This document shows positions 58,037-64,000 of a DNA stretch of 64,000 nucleotides, in pieces; position 1 is the stretch's first letter, and every line of letters begins with the position of its first letter. The notes beneath the pieces were generated by a model, which was given only the letters and a program-made list of their open reading frames with translations, did no database searches and had not been told where the DNA came from. The translations under genes were made by a program, and so were the position numbers. The stretch is from assembly GCA_036852015.1 (NCBI GenBank), contig JAANDG010000203.1, forward strand, positions 1 to 64,000. Direction: 5' to 3'. This stretch comes from Pelodera strongyloides (lineage: Eukaryota; Nematoda; Chromadorea; Rhabditida; Rhabditidae).

Positions 58037-61000
58037 ATGAACTCCATATCATTTATGCTAATTTCTGTATTTTCTATCTACACTGCCGCTGAAATCTTCC
58101 GTGTCCATGTAGCTGTAGGAAGTGAAGAAGAAGTAGAAACATTACCGGTAATATATTATCATTAAAGGGTCAGGCCCATTTCAAGTGACCCCTATTTTGA
58201 TGATTCCATCTGATTCTCCATGTCAAATATAGTAGGATACGATATTTTTCTAATTTTCAAGCGCAAAATTCACGCAGTATTCAGCAATTTACCATTGCCG
58301 GTCATACCCAACTATCTATCGCAGTTCTCACGCCCCTTCGCGCTAATTGGGCAATATGCTCTATTGGGCGTGGCAATTGCGATATTGGCCAATCAGCGGG
58401 AATCGGCGTGCCAACTGCGATAAATAGTTGGGTATGGCTGGCCACGGTAAATTGCTGAATAGTGTGTGAATTTTGCGGTTGAAAATTAGAAAAATATTGC
58501 TTCCGACTATATTTAACATGGAGAACCAGATGGAATCACTAAAAATAGGGGTCATTTGAAATGGGCCTGACCCTTTAAGGCCCCTGGTCTTACAGAGTAA
58601 GGCACATAAAAACACGTATGTGGCCGTACGCACGAATTCTGGGAGTATGCTCCCAGACTCAAGTGGAAAGTTAGAGAAAGAGCTGGATCACGGGCATGAG
58701 CGAGGCGTAGAGATAAATTCTCCCAACCGGGAAGGCTCCCATCGTTGGAGTGTCTTACACGGTCAGGCCCTGGAAAAATGACTTCTCTTGCGCCCCTATT
58801 TACGGGAACTTCCCAAAAGTACACCTGAATCAACGTATGATAGGAGATCAGTGTTCGTGTTCGCTTCAAACCCTTTTCTTTGCTTTCAAACTAATTTTTG
58901 TCGGATAAACTTTGGTCGAAAGCGATCTTTTTCGTGTACATGAACACAGGTTCCTTCGAAGCTGCCTCTCTGGACGTATTCTAGTAGATGGTAACAATCG
59001 AATGAATAACCTATAACGTTTAGGTACTGAAGGAAGTGGAGAGGGTTATCTCTTCTCAACCTGACCCAGAACCAACAGAGCCTGACCCTCTTATAACCAC
59101 CACACAGGTTTGTTTCATGAGTCTAGATCTATGAAGATGTTTGATTAGCGAAAAGGCACCATCGTAAAAAATTGGCCTTTACAGTAAGCTCAGTTAACGC
59201 AGTATAACATCCGGTTTTTGAAACGTATATTGGACGCTGAGTTCCCAATTTGTGTGTACAACTAACTGCTAGATTTGTTATTCTAATTATTTTCATTTGC
59301 ATACAATTTATGGGAATACAGCTATCCAAATTCCGTTTCATATAACGGATGTTAGATCGCTTTAAACCTGCACCTTTTAGGACATTTACCATGGATGGGA
59401 TCCTACTGCTATCCCAGGTTCGATTCCGCCCTGGCACAACTACTCAGCCGATACGACAACCAGCAATCTATTCAAAAACTAAAAAATATTATTATAACTC
59501 ATAAAATCAAAGATTCAAAGTAATGCATTGCATGTTAGAGAAAGTCAATCAACTTGCAACTGTTATTGATTTTTATGCGGTTGGTGAATAAAATATCGTT
59601 TTCATTGATTTTCTTGAACTTTAAATGGGAGCTGAAGCAACCAGCTAACAATAAGAGTTGACTAGAAATTCCCATCTTTGATTTTTCGCTCTAACCATTT
59701 GGTGACCGGCCAACGACGGTTTTTCTGTGGTTTCGGCAAATATTCCGTTTTTCTGTGTAGTACATGTATTAAATGGCTATTGCCCGGCTACAATGTTAAC
59801 TAGCTATACTGGATTGTATTTGGCTTTTGACTGAAACGCATTCAAATCGTCTGTTTACAAAAACTTTTATCTCACATGCTAATTATTGTCATTACTAATG
59901 AAAAGCGAACTGATTTTGATTTCAAACCTTCTTATAACCACTACTGACTCGCCTTTTTACTAACTCGACAAATACTGACTATCTACTGACTACTGTGCAT
60001 TTTATCTATCTTTTCAAACTAATAATGCTAGAAACATTCATGAACAATGTACTGAAGGTTGGGGATTCTTCCGTTTTTTTATAAGTTATATTGGATTGAC
60101 TAAAGCGTAATATAGTATTTGGATTTGGGCCCTAATGCTAGACCTCGTCAACCAGTGGTAGTAAAAATACAAATTTACTGTTTTGAATAATCACATTAGC
60201 TGTTACAATGAGTTATGAATAATAACCAGGAAGTGTCACGAGCACATACAATATTTGCTAACTGTTCCAGTAATATAAAGAACATAATAATATAAATTCA
60301 AATTTCTGTTCTAGTTCTCTTCTACGACAAACCTTGGATTTCTGCAGTGTCTTGCGGAGGAAACGACAACAGAAACTGAGCCTGCTGAAGAGCCGCAATC
60401 AACACAGGGTATCACTTTTACCGGTTATTTTAGTTTCTCACAATCAGTACGGTAGTTTCAAATGGATATGATGCTAATTTGCTCGAATTTAGTTCGATTT
60501 GTTATTCTAATTTATGTTTATTTGCAACCGGAATATAAGCAGAGAAAGAAAATAGTCTATTCAGATGCCTTAAAGGGAATATGTATGCCCTTTTTGAAGT
60601 TAAGCTGTATTAATAGAATGTGTGTTCCTCATTAAGGAAACAACAACAAAAATTGTTAAAAGTTTCCCATTTAAAAGAAAATGATTTTCAAAGTTCATCT
60701 TTTCCATAGTAAACGCGTTGCTTGACCCCCTGGCTTACACGGCAGTGCTGATGGAGCAAAAAATTTTGCATATGTCATACATCGGCATATAGCATGCAAC
60801 AGCGACATATTTGCATGCAAATGAGAATATTCGAATTTACATGTTCAGTCGCCTACTTAAATTCATGTCTGGTGTGGAAACTCTAGTTTCGCAGTTGTTT
60901 TGCTCATTTTGAGTGCCTACATATTCCCTTTAAGAGTATTTATGTTAAGTTTTCGCGCACTTTCGCATGCGAAAGTATCATCCAGTTATTGCAGTGTCTA

Positions 61001-63598
61001 TATCTATAGTTGGAAACTAGTGGAATTTTACATACAGTAAGAAATTTACATACACGTGCGGCGTGTTTTGCATACACCTAATGTAAAACTGCGCGAAAAT
61101 GGAAAAGTCAACTTGGATGGTGCTTTCGCGGCGAATTCGCGCGAAGGTGTAACATAAATACTCTATTAGGTATCACTTTCAGAAAGATTGACTTCTTTTG
61201 TATTTGAGAAAGTTGATTTTCTATAGTACAATGTCGCGTAGCAATCGCATCTAAAAACATTAATGGGGTTTGCAAGTATGCCCGATTTTCCTTGCAAGTA
61301 TCGAAAAATTCACCGTATCTTGGCACTACACGAACATATCTACAGGCAGTTTTTACGACCGATCGCCACGGGACCATTTGTCCGACAAATGATTTGCTTT
61401 GTTGGCGGATTTTCTATAGTGTGGATGTGTCAAAGTTACGGTAAATTGGTGTAAAAAGCACACGATTTTGCGAATTGATACTTGCAAGGAAAACTCGCGG
61501 TTTTTGGCATACTTGCAAACCCCATAACGTGTGCAAATTCCCGCGCGAAGCGGGGAAAGCACGGGGTTAACACGTCTTCTAGAATTCCATGAAGATACGT
61601 TTCAGCTGTCGCATATCTGGCAATTACGAATAGTGACAGCGCTTCTCCAATGTTTCTTGCCGCACCCAATATGGATTATTTGTATACATGTTATCATAAT
61701 AATCATAATAATTATAATAAGCCTAATATTCTTCTTTCTAGATGCAGCAATACAAACACATATATCTGCAACGAATGATTCTCATAAAGAGGTAAGTATA
61801 AATATTCGCTTAGTAATGATCTAGGAAGAAAAAAGTGGAAAAAGAAGAAAGCTGATCTGAGAGGCAGACCCACGTAGATCCGTCTCCACTGCCCTAATAC
61901 CCTAACCCTAACGTTAATATCCATAATGACACTAACAATAATATCAAAATAGTCCATACTGTTGACAGAAAGGTAGGGGGAGACAGTTTTGCAATGCCTA
62001 TTCCGGTGCATGAGTTTCTAGTCTAACGATGCAAACTTTAGCTTACTTCCCCTTCTTTGGAAGAGTTCATTGCCTTGGAGCGGATGGAGAGTTCTGAGGC
62101 TTTGGAAGTAAGACTTTTTTAAATAATACTAGCCCGTATTCTCGGGTCGACGCAAACATTCCGTTTGGGAAATCCTTTGTATGCAAATTTCTCGACTATC
62201 TAGACTAGCTGGAGGAAAAATTTGCATACGAATGAGCTCCCAAACGGAACGTTCCCGTCGACCCGAGTACGGGCTATATTATGACAATATCAACTCACAA
62301 TAGTTTACCATAGCAGTAACTAAGAAAGTCATGAGACCTATTGTCGATCTGAAATAAAAGAAAACATAATATTGTATTCCAGTTGTGTGCTAATCAGAAT
62401 AGTGTGTACCATTTTTTGTTGGAATGAAAATAAAACAAAACAGTGTTTATCAAATAAAGTATTACTTCAGCTTCTTCCCGAGAAAAAGTCATCATTGGAG
62501 GAATTTATTGCGATGGAGACATCACTAAATAAGGAGGTATGACCTCTGCACTATCTCTGCTTCAAAGCGAATCTTCTGCCCTATCGTCGCGCGAAACATT
62601 TTTGAGCCGCGTCAGACAGCGCGGTGACAAACCTGCCAAAAATTTGCCGCATGTCCGCCATTGGAATTCAATGCCTTGCTGAGCACTTGTGGCGCACCAC
62701 ATAGCGGCATCCCCAACTGCCACGCAGTTATTTTCAAGTTTTTAAATCAGAACAGAATCTATTCCAGGATATTAAGATTCATAGACAGTTTCTTATTTAG
62801 AAGGACGAGCTGAACGATAGTGCGGACTCTGAGGATATGAATACTGAGGACATTGTCTCTGACACACCCTCATCCACACTACTCCCGACTATATCCGAAG
62901 AAGTGATTAGGTACTGTAGTTTAGAGAAACTCAACTCTTGTCGTTATATATCTTTTAGACAATAGGTGTGCTTGAAAACAGCAACTATACATGGACACAG
63001 ATGCCACGTATAATCTTGCGACAGTGTGTTATTCTACTATGTAAGTTTTTTTTGAGTCTAACGAAAATCCATTTCGCGACCGGTCACCGCCCGGTCGGAT
63101 ACCACAACCATGATACCATCCCTTTAATTTCAGGGCCGGGTTGATGGACGATGTGCACGGTTGTGATCGACCATTTGTACAATGTGAAACACCAATTAGA
63201 TGTGATGAAAATTTAGCATCTCATAAAGAAGAGAAAATAGAGGTCAGAGCTTGTGTAGAATACGAAATGTAGGAGGATAGTCGCAAAGTAGAAAGGAAAA
63301 CTTGTGTCTTTCATACATTATGCTGATAGTTGATAGTACAGTAAAGTTGAGTAAAGGAGTGTTGGACACGTCACATACACGTAGATAGATGCTAAAACAT
63401 TAGATGCTATGGTTGTATCTGATTGTACAAGCTTATGAAACTAAAGCTGGTTTGCAACACCGCAAACAAGCGGCCAAGCATACTAAACTTCAATTTACAT
63501 CCATACACACGCGTGCACTCACGCACTCACGCACTCACACATGCATGCACGCACGCACACACACTCACACATCACCAATTCTCAGATAAATAAATAAC

Positions 63599-63648
<50 letters not shown>

Positions 63649-63780
63649 CTCGTTTAGAAGGAAGCAAGTGATGTCCCGCCGGCTGAAGAAGATCCAACAT
63701 ATGTTGATCGCATAAACCGTCACGATGCATTTGCTCTTCACTTACTGGTGCTCACCATGAATAAGATGCACAGGAAAAGG
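58037..63780 (+). CDS. Secreted acidic Glu/Thr-rich protein, 9 exons seen, 3' end outside window
   Basis: Exons: 58037-58147, 59024-59107, 60315-60408, 61742-61791, 62042-62107, 62471-62536, 62801-62910, 63134-63242, 63658-63780; all join in phase (271 codons), and the last ends at a GTAAAT donor, so the gene continues past 64000. Exon 1 encodes a signal peptide (MNSISFMLISVFSIYTAAEI). The rest is strongly acidic with Thr/Pro/Glu-rich stretches (PDPEPTEPDPL, EETTTETEPAEEP). Exons 5 and 6 are both 66 nt and share SLEEFIA, an exon duplication. Exon 8 has three cysteines (HGCDRPFVQC, PIRCDE). Exon 9 turns more basic (MNKMHRKR). No known domain is recognised; an extracellular protein is inferred from the signal only. 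Confidence 0.72.
58162..58578. repeat. 417-bp foldback in intron 1 of the acidic secreted gene
   Basis: Near-complete palindrome: TTAAAGGGTCAGGCCCATTT at the left and its inverse at 58559-58578, with arms of about 190 bases meeting around 58365. Confidence 0.85.
59194..59366. repeat. MITE-like element, GCGGTATAACATCCGG type (intron 2 of acidic gene)
   Basis: Left GCAGTATAACATCCGGTTTT; right TATAACGGATGTTAGATCGC. Confidence 0.7.
59395..59440 (+). pseudogene. tRNA-like B-box fragment
   Basis: GGTTCGATTCC at 59418-59428 in a T-arm-like hairpin (CCAGG/CCTGG). No convincing acceptor or anticodon arm. Confidence 0.25.
59690..59765. repeat. GGTGACC-rich dispersed repeat, fragment
   Basis: ACCATTTGGTGACCGGCCAA then GGTTTCGGCAAATATTCCG, matching the right part of copy 3. 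Confidence 0.55.
60566..60935. repeat. MITE-like element with CTTAAAGGGAATATGTA ends
   Basis: Left CCTTAAAGGGAATATGTATG; right CCTACATATTCCCTTTAAGA; in intron 3 of the acidic gene. Confidence 0.75.
60936..61166. repeat. Inverted-repeat element abutting the previous one
   Basis: Ends GAGTATTTATGTTAAGTTTT and GTGTAACATAAATACTC. Confidence 0.65.
61262..61526. repeat. ATGGGGTTTGCAAGTATG-type element (intron 3 of acidic gene)
   Basis: Ends ATGGGGTTTGCAAGTATGCC and GGCATACTTGCAAACCCCAT are exact inverses; inner CTTGCAAGTATCGAAAAATT pairs also occur. Confidence 0.85.
62131..62276. repeat. 146-bp foldback in intron 5 of acidic gene
   Basis: Arms TAGCCCGTATTCTCGGGTCG and GACCCGAGTACGGGCTA, continuing with TTCCGTTTGGGA. 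Confidence 0.85.
63601..63646. repeat. (AT)n microsatellite just upstream of exon 9
   Basis: An uninterrupted TA run ending 11 bases before the exon 9 acceptor. Confidence 0.9.
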
Positions 63781-64000
63781 GTAAATGTAAACCAAAAATT
63801 GTGTGTCTTTTCGTACGGCAGTGGGACGGGTTGTTCTACGGTAACCCGATCAGAGTTGGTATGGTAGTTTTTCTATCCACGGTTCAACGCGAAACTTGGA
63901 TGGTGCTTCGCCTTGCGCCTCGACGAGTCTTCGCCAGACGTTCTCGCGTGGTCTCTGAGCACCCTTTCGCAATTAGCGAAGATAAGGTGACTTCGCCGCG

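Noticed and set aside
1..64000. Spliced-leader RNA, 5S rRNA, rRNA or CRISPR array
   Set aside because: I looked for the SL1 leader core GGTTTAATTACCCAAG, rRNA-like blocks and evenly spaced direct repeats on both strands and saw none.

Overview
This is an animal nuclear chromosome window, most probably from a rhabditid-type nematode. Three signs support that: nearly every 3' splice site reads TTTTCAG or TTTCAG, a TTAGGC (nematode telomere unit) array occurs inside a gene, and the genes are small and exon-rich in an AT-rich sequence packed with short inverted-repeat elements. The species cannot be named from the sequence. I rebuilt five multi-exon protein genes by hand from splice signals and reading phase. 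All junctions are in phase except one in the first gene.

Layout. 1-4.7 kb holds repeats and no gene I recognise. 4.8-19.3 kb, minus strand, is a 34-exon orthologue of the chromatin remodeller subunit BAZ2 (C. elegans baz-2/flt-1), about 1390 residues: TAM/MBD, DDT, WHIM, two PHD fingers and a bromodomain. 19.3-35.9 kb is a gene-free stretch of more than 16 kb with minisatellites, a cluster of EcoRI-type palindromes and an inverted-repeat element lying between 260-bp direct repeats. 35.9-40.6 kb, minus strand, is a 9-exon gene for a divergent A/B-type cyclin (294 aa). 41.6-46.3 kb, plus strand, transcribed divergently from the cyclin gene, is an 8-exon gene for a secreted cysteine-rich protein (249 aa) with a thrombospondin-type-1-like start. 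46.3-51.2 kb is intergenic, with tandem repeats and foldbacks. 51.2-57.2 kb, plus strand, is a 4-exon gene for an 80-aa protein resembling the Jupiter/JPT microtubule-associated family. 58.0 kb to beyond 63.8 kb, plus strand, is a gene for a secreted acidic protein that runs on past the last exon seen here and includes a duplicated 66-nt exon.

Several families of short non-autonomous inverted-repeat elements recur in introns and intergenic DNA. The largest has at least eight copies ending in TTTAAAGCGAAATACCGG. No transposase, rRNA gene, complete tRNA or CRISPR array was seen. The five genes share no evident pathway: two are nuclear (chromatin and cell cycle), one is probably cytoskeletal and two encode secreted proteins. 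Nothing in the spacing suggests an operon.
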